Numbered from the stretch's first letter, positions 47,150-56,220 are shown. The stretch is 64,000 bases of DNA from Helicobacter saguini (GCF_000762875.2 NZ_JRMP02000001.1:1-64000), one strand, 5' to 3'. The notes: generated by a model not told the origin, from the sequence alone. Numbers and translations are program-made.

Positions 47150-48166
47150 TCATTGCATCAGGTTAGATTCTATAATTTCCCTTGCTCTTTTTAGTAAAAT
47201 TTCTTTGTTATTTTGCAATTTTTCTTCAATTATTTCAACAATCAAAATGTTTAGAATCTGCCCTATTTTACTACCATTAAACTCCACATTTAACGCCCTA
47301 AAAAGCCCTAAAATATCGCTCCCATTTATTGCCAAATGCGAGATATAAAAACATTCATTTTTGCTAGTAATTTCGCTATATAAATCTAGCATTTTTTTAG
47401 AATCTAAATTGTGTTTTTTTGGCTTAAAATTGCTAGATTTTTTAGAATCTAAGCTAGATTTTAAAGCCACAGAATCTAGGGCTACACGCATTTCTATCCA
47501 TTTTAAAACAATATTTGCGTGTGGATATTTTTCATATTTTAATAGCAATTTTTTAAGACTTTTTTTATCCAAAATTATAGAATCTAAGCTAGATTTTAAA
47601 CTAGATTCTATCACTTTTTCCACGCCCAAAATTGCGGTGATATTTGCAATATTTTTGCGTGAAAATTTTAGTGATTTTAAGGTTTTGCTAACATTTTCTA
47701 AGCCAAAAAAAAGCACACTCAAACGCACTTCTAAATCATTTGGTGCGTAATTTAAAGCAGTAATATTCCGCTTAAATTCACTATCGCTTAAACTCGATAA
47801 AATCGGCATTTCTTGCAAAAAAATCTCTTTAAACTCACTCAAAATCTGCGTAACATTTTTACCCAAAATAAGCCGCGAAATCTCCGCATTTATCCTTTCT
47901 TTTGAAATATGTTTTAGCAAATTTTTAAGTTCAAAAATAGCCATTTTTGTGCTAGATTCTATAGCAAAATTATTTGGCAAAGTAGCGGCAAAACGTAGGG
48001 CGCGTAAAATTCTCAAAGCATCTTCGCTAAATCGCTCAAAGGCGTCTCCAACGCACTTTATTTTTTTTTCTTGCAAATCTTGCAAGCCATTAAAATAATC
48101 AAAAATCTCTACTTCAACCTCAATTATTTCAGTATTTTTTTTAGAATCTATAGAATCTTTTTGCAT
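47150..48166 (-). CDS. CCA-transferase-like protein lacking the catalytic head
   Basis: 338 residues. FDYFNGLQDLQEKKIKCVGDAFERFSEDALRILRALRFAATL (about 22-63) is the unmistakable neck region of class II tRNA nucleotidyltransferases/poly(A) polymerases, followed by body and tail helices. Missing is the N-terminal head with GGxVRD and the DxD metal ligands, about 110 residues. The ATG at 48166 follows AAAAGGA and begins MQKDSIDSKKN, a repeat-word sequence, so the present gene starts beyond the head. Either a truncated pseudogene or a split enzyme whose head is encoded elsewhere. Confidence 0.8.
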   Translation of the reverse strand: MQKDSIDSKKNTEIIEVEVEIFDYFNGLQDLQEKKIKCVGDAFERFSEDALRILRALRFAATLPNNFAIESSTKMAIFELKNLLKHISKERINAEISRLILGKNVTQILSEFKEIFLQEMPILSSLSDSEFKRNITALNYAPNDLEVRLSVLFFGLENVSKTLKSLKFSRKNIANITAILGVEKVIESSLKSSLDSIILDKKSLKKLLLKYEKYPHANIVLKWIEMRVALDSVALKSSLDSKKSSNFKPKKHNLDSKKMLDLYSEITSKNECFYISHLAINGSDILGLFRALNVEFNGSKIGQILNILIVEIIEEKLQNNKEILLKRAREIIESNLMQ

Positions 48167-48217
48167 ATTTTTCCTTTTAGATTCTATAATTTTAACGAGA
48201 TTTTTTAAAGGCTTTGA

Positions 48218-49171
48218 ATGAAAATTTTAGATTGCGATGGCGATATTTGCGCGGTTTTGAGTGATAGGGGTTTAGAATCTACTTTAGAATCTAGTGGCTT
48301 TGGTGTTAGCAAAACGCCCTTTGATAGACTAAATATCGCCTATCACGTGGGGGATAATCCGCAGGATGTGGCACAAAATCGAGCTTTAATTTTGCAAAAA
48401 TATTTCGCAGATTCTAAAGATTCTGGGATTATAGAATCTAGTTTGCAAGACTTGAAAAAAGATTCTAAAAAATTACAGAATCTAGATTCTAAAGATTCTA
48501 AAAATTTAGTGAATCTAGATTCTAAAAATAATAAAAATAAAAAAACTTTGCTCTATTTAAGGCAAATTCACTCAAATCATATCATTGCTATAAGGCAAAA
48601 TGAAGCCAGATTCTACACGCCAAATTTGATAAAAACGCAAAGTATAGAATCTTTTAAAAGTGAAAAAACACAAGATTTAAATGAGATAAATTTAGGCGAA
48701 TTTGATGGGCTAATCTGCGATAATCCCGCGTTTGTAGGGCTTATTATGGTGGCTGATTGCAACGCAATTTTGCTTTATAATTCTAATAAAAAAGTTTTTG
48801 CGTTATTACATGCAGGTCGTCTTGGCGTGCAAAAAAAGATTCTAAGCAATGCGATAAAAATTTTGCAAGATGATTTTGGCGTAAATGCGCGTGATTTAAA
48901 GGCGTTTATTAGCCCTAGTATAAGGCAGTGCTGCTATGAAATCGGCGATTTAAAAAGCGAATTTGAGCCGCGATATATCCGTGACAATCGCCTTGATATG
49001 ATTGCGATGCTGCGTGATGAAATGCAAGAAAATGGTATGTTAGAATCTAATATTGACATTTCGCCCATTTGCACATGCTGTGATACTCGCTACTTTTCGC
49101 ATCGCCGTGCTAGCTTGCAGAATGAAAAAAGCACAGGTCGCTTTGGAATCTTTGCTAGTGTTAGAATCTAG
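48218..49171 (+). CDS. pgeF: PgeF/YfiH-family (laccase-domain) protein
   Basis: 317 residues. FDRLNIAYHVGDNPQDVAQNR, LRQIHSNHIIAIRQ, MVADCNAILLYN, LLHAGRLGVQKKIL, SIRQCCYEIG and CTCCDTRYFSHRR are the family motifs including the Cys/His zinc site. Members edit peptidoglycan precursors (removing L-Ser misincorporation) and have purine nucleoside activities. Residues about 80-120 are an AGAWTCT-derived insertion (LQNLDSKDSKNL). Divergent with the CCA-like gene. Confidence 0.88.
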   Translation: MKILDCDGDICAVLSDRGLESTLESSGFGVSKTPFDRLNIAYHVGDNPQDVAQNRALILQKYFADSKDSGIIESSLQDLKKDSKKLQNLDSKDSKNLVNLDSKNNKNKKTLLYLRQIHSNHIIAIRQNEARFYTPNLIKTQSIESFKSEKTQDLNEINLGEFDGLICDNPAFVGLIMVADCNAILLYNSNKKVFALLHAGRLGVQKKILSNAIKILQDDFGVNARDLKAFISPSIRQCCYEIGDLKSEFEPRYIRDNRLDMIAMLRDEMQENGMLESNIDISPICTCCDTRYFSHRRASLQNEKSTGRFGIFASVRI

Positions 49172-49215
49172 ATTTTAATCATAACATATCTTTTATATTT
49201 GGAATTTCATAGAAT

Positions 49216-49833
49216 CTAAAACACAAAATCAAGGTTTAGATAGATTTGTGCGTGAGTGCGGATTGTTTGTTTCGCGCTAATCACATTTGTAGCGTCATTT
49301 GGGTCAATTAAAATCGCCTCCGCATTAAAGAAATTTAAAAACGGCACTTTTGCTCCAAGCTCAATTCGCACAATGCTAACATTCCACGCAAAGCCAAGAT
49401 TTGCATACGGATTGTGCGGGTTCGCCCTGCTGCCTATCGCGTCCATTAGCTTGCCAAAATTATAGTTATACCCAAGCCCAAAAAACATACCAAAATGCTC
49501 ACTGAAACTCGCCAAATAATCAAGCCCAGCACCCCCACTCATATTGTAATAATCCTGCCCAAACGCATTAAACCAACCAGCGCTAAAATCGCCATAAATA
49601 CGAAGCCCATTAAACTCATTAAAACTCGCAATATAGCCCAAACGCGCACCATAAATGAGATTGAAAACGACATTATCCTGCATTGCAAAGGCATTTTGCG
49701 TTGCCACTTGACCGCTTGAAGAATTTAGGGCGATGCCGCCTTGCAGCCCGACAAAAAAGCCACTATTTTGCGCACTCATACTACTAAAGCTTAACGCCAA
49801 AGCAAGTATCGCCTTTAAAGTAAGATTTTTCAT
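49216..49833 (-). CDS. Outer-membrane beta-barrel protein
   Basis: 205 residues with signal peptide KNLTLKAILALALSFSSMSAQ and alternating strands rich in Gly/Tyr/Phe (GFFVGLQGGIAL, LGYIASFNEF, GLGYNYNFGKL), ending IYLNLDFVF with terminal Phe, as in Helicobacter Hop/Hom-like porins or small OMPs. AAGGAG precedes ATG 49833; a longer frame exists but lacks signal-peptide logic. Specific role unknown. Confidence 0.8.
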   Translation of the reverse strand: MKNLTLKAILALALSFSSMSAQNSGFFVGLQGGIALNSSSGQVATQNAFAMQDNVVFNLIYGARLGYIASFNEFNGLRIYGDFSAGWFNAFGQDYYNMSGGAGLDYLASFSEHFGMFFGLGYNYNFGKLMDAIGSRANPHNPYANLGFAWNVSIVRIELGAKVPFLNFFNAEAILIDPNDATNVISAKQTIRTHAQIYLNLDFVF

Positions 49834-50001
49834 AATTTTTCTCCTTAAATATTTTAACCTTTGCATTGTATTTGCTTTGCATTAAGGAGTCAAAGTTTTT
49901 GTCAGGTATATGACTGGATGGTTGGTTTTTATGGAATCTAGTGACGTGAAAGATTCTAGGGTTTATAGAATCTAAAAAAGATTCTATATAAAGGCTAGAT
50001 T

Positions 50002-50274
50002 CTAATACGCATCTTTTCTATTTGCGATTTTTATGATTTCAATGGTTAGGATATTATTATAAACTTCGCCTATAACGCGGTAATTTCCTACACGCCAACG
50101 ATATTTATTCTCCTCGCTTTTTAGCTTTTTGGCATTTGGCAAGGCAAAAGGATTAGGAGTATTTGGGAGCGTTTCATAAAGCAATATTTCTATTTGCCTG
50201 CCACGTCCCGGGTTGCTTTCAATGATTTTGTCTAGCTCTTTACTCGCTTTATTTGTGACTTCGACTTTATACAT
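50002..50274 (-). CDS. RelE-like toxin, copy 1
   Basis: 90 residues. YKVEVTNKASKELDKI, ALPNAKKLKSEENKYRWRVGNYRVIGEVYNNILTIEIIKIANRKDAY, the RelE/ParE core with the WRxRVGxYRVI strand and C-terminal HR/NR-D-Y end. Cuts mRNA on the ribosome in known family members. Overlaps its antitoxin by 8 bp. Almost identical to the copy at 50583, with differences concentrated near residues 20-40. Confidence 0.87.
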   Translation of the reverse strand: MYKVEVTNKASKELDKIIESNPGRGRQIEILLYETLPNTPNPFALPNAKKLKSEENKYRWRVGNYRVIGEVYNNILTIEIIKIANRKDAY

Positions 50275-50506
50275 TTTCTTTTAATAACCCACATTCTGCT
50301 AAAACTTCTTTGCGTAATTTATCTAGCTCCTCTTCTGTGAATGGATAGGCTTGTATTTTCTTTATCGCTGGGGCTTCGGCGACGTCCCACACCTTTTCCT
50401 TTTTCACGCTAATGCTTGCGTGGTCGTGATTTTTCACTAGCTCTCTTATTTGCTCTAAAAGTTTTTCATCTGGCGTTCTAACCTTAATTTTAAAACTATA
50501 ATACAT
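50267..50506 (-). CDS. Antitoxin of RelE-like toxin, copy 1
   Basis: 79 residues (YYSFKIKVRTPDEKLLEQIRELVKNHDHASISVKKEKVW...). AAAGGA fixes the start at 50506. The C-terminal PFTEEELDKLRKEVLAECGLL likely wraps the toxin. TATAAT lies at plus-strand 50535-50540. The 79 residues match copy 2 except in two short stretches (VWDV/MYPV and FTEEELDKL/FTPEQKEQI), so the two antitoxins may or may not cross-neutralise. Confidence 0.8.
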   Translation of the reverse strand: MYYSFKIKVRTPDEKLLEQIRELVKNHDHASISVKKEKVWDVAEAPAIKKIQAYPFTEEELDKLRKEVLAECGLLKENV

Positions 50507-50582
50507 ACTAAATCCTTTGTGTAAAAGTTGCAACATTATATCCTAAAATATAGAATCTAAAATGCAAAATAGATTCTAGAAT

Positions 50583-50855
50583 CTAATACGCATCTTTTCT
50601 ATTTGCGATTTTTATGATTTCTATGGTTAGGATATTGTTATAAACTTCGCCTATAACGCGGTAGTTTCCCACACGCCAACGATATTTATTCTCTTGGCTT
50701 TTTAGCTTTTTAGCATTTGGCAGAATGAGCGGATTAGGAGTATTTGGGAGCGTTTCATAAAGCAGAGATTCTATTTTTGAGCCTTCCACTGGATTAGTTT
50801 TATTGATTTTAGATAGCTCTTTACTCGCCTTGTTTGTAACTATCACATTATACAT
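50583..50855 (-). CDS. RelE-like toxin, copy 2
   Basis: 90 residues, same family and layout as copy 1; the C-terminal 45 residues (KYRWRVGNYRVIGEVYNNI...) are the same. It lies one operon upstream in a tandem duplication. Both copies look intact. Confidence 0.87.
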   Translation of the reverse strand: MYNVIVTNKASKELSKINKTNPVEGSKIESLLYETLPNTPNPLILPNAKKLKSQENKYRWRVGNYRVIGEVYNNILTIEIIKIANRKDAY

Positions 50856-51087
50856 TTTCTTTTAATAACCCGCATTCTGCCAAAACTTCGCGTCTTATTT
50901 GCTCTTTTTGCTCTGGTGTAAATGGATATGCTTGTATCTCTTTTATCGCCGGGGCTTCAGCGACTGGATACATTTTTTCCTTTTTCACACTAATACTTGC
51001 GTGGTCGTGATTTTTCACTAGCTCTCTTATTTGCTTTAAAAGCTTTTCATCTGGCGTTCTAACTTTAATCTTAAAACTATAATACAT
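50848..51087 (-). CDS. Antitoxin of RelE-like toxin, copy 2
   Basis: 79 residues, paralog of the 50267 gene, with AAAGGA before ATG 51087 and TATAAT at plus-strand 51116-51121. Overlaps its toxin gene by 8 bp. Hairpin copy B begins 58 bp upstream. Confidence 0.8.
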   Translation of the reverse strand: MYYSFKIKVRTPDEKLLKQIRELVKNHDHASISVKKEKMYPVAEAPAIKEIQAYPFTPEQKEQIRREVLAECGLLKENV

Positions 51088-51144
51088 ACTAAATCCTTTG
51101 TGTAAAAGTTGCAACATTATATCTTAAAATATAGAATCTAAAAC

Positions 51145-51237
51145 GCAAAAGTCGCAGTTGCAAGATTTATTGTAATCTATTCCCACCCTGCCACCCTTTT
51201 TTAAGATTAAAGTAAATCTTACAACTGCGACTTTTGC
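51145..51237. repeat. 93-bp hairpin repeat, copy B
   Basis: 25-bp inverted arms (51145-51169 and 51213-51237) with one mismatch, sharing GCAAAAGTCGCAGTTG with copy A but with GATTTA instead of AACTT at the inner end, matched by a compensating change in the other arm. Immediately upstream of the RelBE copy 2 operon. Confidence 0.85.
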
Positions 51238-51411
51238 TGCTAATCTAAAAAACATAGAATCTAGATTCTATAAAATATTTTTTACCTTAAAGGGTGGCTT
51301 GGGCGTAAATAGATAGAAAAGAAAATATTTAAAAATTAAGTTTAGATTCTATATTCTTAGCCTAAACGCCCACCCACCGCCCTTTTTGATGATGGATAGA
51401 ATCTAAAACGT

Positions 51412-51446
51412 AAAAAAGGCTAGATTCTATACAGAATCCAGCCTTT
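51412..51446 (-). terminator. Rho-independent terminator of flaB built on AGAWTCT words
   Basis: On the minus strand AAAGGCTGGATTCT and AGAATCTAGCCTTT form a 14-base stem with one mismatch and a short loop, followed by a run of T. It begins 57 bp past the flaB stop. Confidence 0.7.
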
Positions 51447-51502
51447 GTAAAATTTGTAAAAAAAGATTCTACACAAAACATAGAATCTAAGTAGCAATAA
51501 AA

Positions 51503-53047
51503 CTACTGAAGTAGTCTTAAAACATTTTGTTGCACCGCGTTGGCTTGTGCCATTGCAAAGCTACCACTTTGTGCCAAGATGTTATGTTTAGAGAATGTCG
51601 CAGATTCAGCCGCGAAATCCACATCTCTAATTTGACTTTCAGCCGCTTTAACATTAACTTGAGTAATAGAAATGTTGTTGATTGTCGCAACAAGCTGCAT
51701 TTGCACAGAACCCATATCAGCGCGGATTTTATCTAGCTGACGAGTTGCAGATTCAGCCATATCCATAACAACCATCGCACCACGCAAAGATGTTACACCA
51801 GCCCCGATACCCCATTTATTTTGCTCAGCCATCGCAGCGTTACCATTCGCACCACACGCACTTGCTATGTTTTTATCCATATTTCCGCGAACAGAGCGAA
51901 GATTCACTGTGTATTGCGCGATACCTTGAGCTGAGTGGAAGCCGACATTACTAAAGTTTGTCCCACTTATCAAAATATCCCTAGCATCAGTCCTAACTAG
52001 ACTTAAGCGCCCAACAATAGCGTGATTATTACCATCTACACCATTAAAGCTACCGCCACCTAGCACTTTACCTGTTTTACCTTCCACATGCACTGATATA
52101 GCGCGACCATCTAAGCTTCTTAGATTCAATCGACCTTCAATATCCACATACGCTTCCACACCTGTTCGCTCTTTGATTGAGTTAAAGGCATTGATTAGAC
52201 GACCATCTGAGTCATTTTTACGCACATCATTAATAGTCCCGATTGTAGTCCCATTGACAACTAAGCCATTAACGGTTCCACTTTGCACCGGTAATGCCCC
52301 TGTGCCTATAACGGTAGCATACGCTCTAACACCCAAAGTATCGCTAAACTTATTAATAGTATCAGCAAGTAGCCCTATACCTGTTCCAGCAGATGTAGAA
52401 ACGACCGCAGTCTCAAGCTTATAGTCTTTCTTACCATCTACTTGACGGAAACGCAATGCGATTTCTTTTAAGTTTTTAGCACCCGCACTAGCTAACATAC
52501 CAATACCTGTAACCGAGCTAGATTCTAATCTAACATGACCAATTTTATCACTACTTGTAGGACCAATTGACGCTTTCACGGTAGTGTTAGAATATGCACC
52601 GATTTGAAACTCTTTATTAGAAAACGCACCAGATAGCATTTGCTGACCATTATAGCTAGTAGTGTTAGCAATGTTATCTAGCTCCTCTAGTAGCCTTACG
52701 ATGTCATTTTGCAATGCACGTCTTGATTCAGTAGTTTGACCATCTTGAGCTGCTTGGATTGCTTTTACCTTTACGGTATCTAGAATCTTTAGCTGCTCAT
52801 CCATAGCCTTATCCGCTACCTGTATCATACCAATAGCATCGTTTGCGTTGGCAATAGCTTGTCCTAATGAACTCGCCTGACTACGCAAACTATCCGCAAT
52901 CGACATACCAGAGGCGTCATCTGCTGCCTTATTAATCCGTAACCCAGAACTTAACTTTTCCAACGAGTTGTGTATAAACCTGTTGTTTTGCACACCAATG
53001 GTATGCGCGTTTAGCGCTGAAATATTAGTATTTATCCTAAAACTCAT
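51503..53047 (-). CDS. flaB: Flagellin B
   Basis: 514 residues, the length and sequence of Helicobacter FlaB: starts [22 protein letters not shown]0/D1 helices with [20 protein letters not shown], central [11 protein letters not shown]-like [18 protein letters not shown] and [13 protein letters not shown], and ends [15 protein letters not shown]. FlaA types begin AFQVNTN and end LRLLT, so this is the minor, hook-proximal flagellin. The promoter has a sigma-54 appearance, as known for flaB. AAAGGA precedes the ATG. Contains few AGAWTCT words. Confidence 0.96.
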   Translation of the reverse strand: MSFRINTNISALNAHTIGVQNNRFIHNSLEKLSSGLRINKAADDASGMSIADSLRSQASSLGQAIANANDAIGMIQVADKAMDEQLKILDTVKVKAIQAAQDGQTTESRRALQNDIVRLLEELDNIANTTSYNGQQMLSGAFSNKEFQIGAYSNTTVKASIGPTSSDKIGHVRLESSSVTGIGMLASAGAKNLKEIALRFRQVDGKKDYKLETAVVSTSAGTGIGLLADTINKFSDTLGVRAYATVIGTGALPVQSGTVNGLVVNGTTIGTINDVRKNDSDGRLINAFNSIKERTGVEAYVDIEGRLNLRSLDGRAISVHVEGKTGKVLGGGSFNGVDGNNHAIVGRLSLVRTDARDILISGTNFSNVGFHSAQGIAQYTVNLRSVRGNMDKNIASACGANGNAAMAEQNKWGIGAGVTSLRGAMVVMDMAESATRQLDKIRADMGSVQMQLVATINNISITQVNVKAAESQIRDVDFAAESATFSKHNILAQSGSFAMAQANAVQQNVLRLLQ

Positions 53048-53089
53048 CTTTGCATCCTTTGCGAAAAATTTGAATACGCAAAGCTAAAA

Positions 53090-53105
53090 GCAAAGTTTGT
53101 TCCCA
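53090..53105 (-). promoter_or_regulatory. Sigma-54 type promoter of flaB
   Basis: On the minus strand GGGAAC, five bases, then TTGCTT match TGGCAC-N5-TTGCA at the invariant GG (-24) and GC (-12) with 12-bp spacing, ending 43 bp before the start codon. This fits RpoN control of middle/late flagellar genes. Confidence 0.7.
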
Positions 53106-53199
53106 AACCACTATATTCTATGTAAAAATTGATACATTTTCGGGATTTTATATTCTATTTTATATTCTATATAGAATCTAGATTCTATACACTCACAAA

Positions 53200-53255
53200 A
53201 AAGGGTGGTGTGCGAGTGTTTAGGAATTTGCAAAACAAAATAGAATCTAATTTTG
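53200..53255 (+). repeat. GGGTGG-type intergenic repeat, copy 2
   Basis: AAGGGTGGTGTGCGAGTGTT then GGAATTTGCAAAACAAAATAGAATCTAATTTTG; inverted relative to the copy at 5044-5104 and preceded by AGAATCTAGATTCT in both. It lies between mreC and flaB. Confidence 0.7.
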
Positions 53256-53278
53256 TGTTTTTAAATTCTATTATTTGA

Positions 53279-54085
53279 CTAATTACCTTGCTCTTGCTCG
53301 ATTAGGCTTTCGTGTAATGTTACTGCTTGTTCGATTTTAGTATCGACAAGCCATACATAGCTTAGACGATTGCTAAAATTATAGGGCGTTATTTCGGCTT
53401 TTAAATAGCCGTTTTCATATTTTACATTCCCTAAGATTCCAACTTGCACGCCTTCAAAAAAGATACCATCTAGCCCACTTGTCCGCACTAAATCGCCACT
53501 TTTAACGCTCTGCCAAGCAGGGATATAATCCACGACAATGCCCCCTTGCGTAGTGCGTAAGATTCCAGGCACACGATTATCGCCGATATACACGCTATAA
53601 CTACACTCCATATCGCCATTTAAAATGCCCTGCAAACTATTGCCAACCCACTTTGCAATGCCGATAGCATAGCCATCTTTAATTAGTCCAAAAATCTTTC
53701 TTTCATTCCTTGTCTCATTATAATCAATCCAAATCTTTGTATAAACGCCAAGCGTAGCGTAACTTAGCACCTTTACTAAATGCACATCTGGGTCAATATA
53801 ATGCCGCTCAATATCTGTCGCATAATGCAGGCTATCATACTCTGCTTGTAAAGATTCATACTTAATGTTTTGCTGCTCTAATGTTTTAATTTGCTCGCGC
53901 ATTTCTTTTATGCGTTGTGCTTGATTTGTATAGTTATCAATAAATAGCGAAACATTTTCCTTTTTAGAATCATAAAATGATTTTATATAAAAAGAAATAT
54001 TTAATACTTGCTGTCGCAAAGTGGGCACAAAGCCTACTACTCCGCATAAAACAATAATAAGTAAAAAGATAGCAAAAAATCGCAC
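53279..54085 (-). CDS. mreC: Rod-shape-determining protein MreC
   Basis: 268 residues. An N-terminal helix (FFAIFLLIIVLCGVVGFV), a coiled coil (about 60-95, IKEMREQIKTLEQQNIKYESLQAEYDSL) and a beta-rich C-terminal domain with NGYAIGIAKWVGNSLQGIL and GGIVVDYIPAWQSVKSGDLVRTSGLDGIFFEGVQVGIL, typical MreC strands. MreC links MreB to peptidoglycan synthases in the periplasm. mreB is not adjacent here. Confidence 0.85.
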   Translation of the reverse strand: MRFFAIFLLIIVLCGVVGFVPTLRQQVLNISFYIKSFYDSKKENVSLFIDNYTNQAQRIKEMREQIKTLEQQNIKYESLQAEYDSLHYATDIERHYIDPDVHLVKVLSYATLGVYTKIWIDYNETRNERKIFGLIKDGYAIGIAKWVGNSLQGILNGDMECSYSVYIGDNRVPGILRTTQGGIVVDYIPAWQSVKSGDLVRTSGLDGIFFEGVQVGILGNVKYENGYLKAEITPYNFSNRLSYVWLVDTKIEQAVTLHESLIEQEQGN

Positions 54086-54170
54086 GATAATAAATCCTAT
54101 AGATTCTATAAAAGTAGAATCTTAGCATAAAAGATAGAATCTAGATTAGATTCTATAGATTTTATAGAAT

Positions 54171-55358
54171 CTAGTTTAGCGAGGTGGCTTGGTAGAGTTG
54201 CATTAGGCGGAGGTAGAATTCTTCTTCGCCGCTATTTTGCAAGATTCCATGTGAAGGCAGGATGTCATAGTATAGGCGGTCAAGGACTTTAAATCTATTT
54301 GGGAAAAGACTAGCTAGCATCATTGCTGATATTTGACGGCGAACTAGCATTGCTGGGGGCAAAAGTCCTAAGCGGAAAAATTCTATCATAGATTCTGTAT
54401 TATAATTAATGTGATGATGATGTCCATGCGGACAAACGCGTGTAGAAACGATAGTGCGGCACACATCGCAATAGACATATTCACTTACAATTTTTACCTC
54501 AATATTAAAGCCTGTTAGTGAATCAAATATGCTATGGATTTCATTATTTAAATAATACACTGAAAGACCGCGATTATTTTCACCTACTAAAAACTTCGTG
54601 CAGCCATAATTACGCGCGACTAACGCACTCATAATCATATTATTTTGCCCAGCATATAGGTAAGTATCATCATGTGGGATTATGATTACTTTTTCTTTCA
54701 TTAAATAATTTTCTACTAAAAACTCCGTGCATTTTAGCCTTAAATCATAGCTTATTAAGTCATTTCGATATGGCTTTAGCAAGAATATTACTAATAAATC
54801 GCACTCTTCTAAGGCTTTTCGCATTAGCTCCTCATGCACTCTATGCAGTGGAGATGCGCGCATTACCATACCAGATATTCGCTTTGCTCCTAGTTGTTTT
54901 ATCTTTTTTTGCAAACGCTCCTTATTGATTGCTACTTCGTTATGCTCTAGCTCATACTTGCCACTTATGCCGATTTCGCCGATTCTATGCTCTATTTCTT
55001 GTATGCGTTTTGACGCAAAGTCGCCGCCCATTATTTTATACATTCGCTCTTGCTTATTGATTTTAAATGTGGAATCTACTTTGATACTTCCCACTTTTAC
55101 CCCATCTGTGATAAAGTCTAGCACTTCGCCTTTCTTAACAGATTCTAACACCTGCTTATTTCGCTTCCCACTAGGACTTAGCAAAAATGGACACGGATAG
55201 CTGCTGCCTTTATACATTCCGCTTTTATTTACTTCATTCATTTCCTTTTCATTCATTAGCCCACTTACAGGGTAAAGTAAGCCTTCACTAGCAAGATTTA
55301 ATACTGAAATGGCTTCTTTGTCGATATAAAGTTGTTTATTTTTTCCTTGTGATGCCAT
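54171..55358 (-). CDS. Divergent ATP-sulfurylase-like protein
   Basis: 395 residues with the two domains of ATP sulfurylase: a PUA-like N-terminal part and a nucleotidyltransferase part with ASPLHRVHEELMRKALEECDLLVIFLLKP (HxxH present), and LMQLYQATSLN at the end. Two signatures are altered: the usual QxRNP before HxxH is here MRASP, and GRDHAG is GENNRG. It overlaps the HP1021-like gene by 23 bp, a pairing I recall from Campylobacter (Cj1608-Cj1609). It may not activate sulfate; no other sulfate-assimilation gene is nearby. Confidence 0.75.
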   Translation of the reverse strand: MASQGKNKQLYIDKEAISVLNLASEGLLYPVSGLMNEKEMNEVNKSGMYKGSSYPCPFLLSPSGKRNKQVLESVKKGEVLDFITDGVKVGSIKVDSTFKINKQERMYKIMGGDFASKRIQEIEHRIGEIGISGKYELEHNEVAINKERLQKKIKQLGAKRISGMVMRASPLHRVHEELMRKALEECDLLVIFLLKPYRNDLISYDLRLKCTEFLVENYLMKEKVIIIPHDDTYLYAGQNNMIMSALVARNYGCTKFLVGENNRGLSVYYLNNEIHSIFDSLTGFNIEVKIVSEYVYCDVCRTIVSTRVCPHGHHHHINYNTESMIEFFRLGLLPPAMLVRRQISAMMLASLFPNRFKVLDRLYYDILPSHGILQNSGEEEFYLRLMQLYQATSLN

Positions 55359-56220
55359 ATTTTTTCCTTTTTTCCCATAGAGATTTTCGGCTCATTCCTA
55401 GCTTTTTGGCGAGTTCTACATCTGGATAGCGACCTTCAAACTTCGTAATTACGATTCGCTCATATTCTTTGATACTTAGAATCTCGCTACCGATTTCAAG
55501 ATTATTCGCCATATTTGTAATATCTACCACATTTGGAAAGCTAACCTTTTCATCAGCAATAAGGCTTAGAATCATATTAAAATTCAACGCTTTTTCTAAA
55601 AATTCCTTGCGTTCTTGCTTTTTAAGATTCTCAATATTTATAATGTAGTAGTTTTTGTATTTATCAAAATTATAAGTTTTCCATTCTATATTTTTTAAGC
55701 TAATAAATTCTAAACGCAATCCACGCTCAATTGCATATTTCATCGCATAAATATCAGCACTTCTTTGTGAGCTAGCCTTAATTAGCATAGGGGGCAGCAT
55801 ATCAGGCAACTCAGGAATCTGCAGCTCATCTTGGATAAATCTAAAATAAGATTTATAGAATCTAATATCGCTCTCTAACTCCTTAAAGGCTCTGTAATGC
55901 TCGATTTTACGCACTAGCTCATCCATCATAAAGGGCTTTACGATGTAGTCACGTACGCCATTTTTAAGCGGCTTACTAACGGTATCATCAGTCACATAGG
56001 ACACCATAAGTATGATTATAGAATCTTTATAATGCTCTATAATCTCGCTTAAATCCGCATCAACCGCGCTAATGCTAAGTAGCACAATATCATAGCTTTT
56101 GCTATCGTTTGCTATCTCTTCTAGGCTGCTAATCGTGTGGCTATTATGCCCTGTATCGGCTAACTTTGTAGCGATACTTTGGGCTAAATAAGCCTCGCTT
56201 TCAATTATTAAAATTTCCAT
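55336..56220 (-). CDS. HP1021-like atypical response regulator
   Basis: 294 residues. Residues 1-115 are a receiver domain in which the phospho-Asp position reads DIVLLSIS (Ser49), so it cannot be phosphorylated normally. The distal KPF is retained. The C-terminus (YPDVELAKKLGMSRKSLWEKRKKYGI) is a Fis-type HTH. No kinase lies nearby. Gene order ispDF-regulator-sulfurylase-like matches the neighbourhood I recall for HP1021/Cj1608, an orphan regulator that binds oriC and many promoters. Identity therefore rests on domain layout and synteny. Confidence 0.8.
   Translation of the reverse strand: MEILIIESEAYLAQSIATKLADTGHNSHTISSLEEIANDSKSYDIVLLSISAVDADLSEIIEHYKDSIIILMVSYVTDDTVSKPLKNGVRDYIVKPFMMDELVRKIEHYRAFKELESDIRFYKSYFRFIQDELQIPELPDMLPPMLIKASSQRSADIYAMKYAIERGLRLEFISLKNIEWKTYNFDKYKNYYIINIENLKKQERKEFLEKALNFNMILSLIADEKVSFPNVVDITNMANNLEIGSEILSIKEYERIVITKFEGRYPDVELAKKLGMSRKSLWEKRKKYGITRKK

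Larger units (their letters stand above)
51118..51502. other. Intergenic region between relBE and flaB
   Basis: Contains hairpin copy B, an inverted pair of GGGTGG-type repeats (51288-51308 and 51362-51386: AAAGGGTGG...GGGCGTAAA against TAAACGCCCACCCACCGCCCTTT), and the flaB terminator. No gene seen. Confidence 0.6.
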
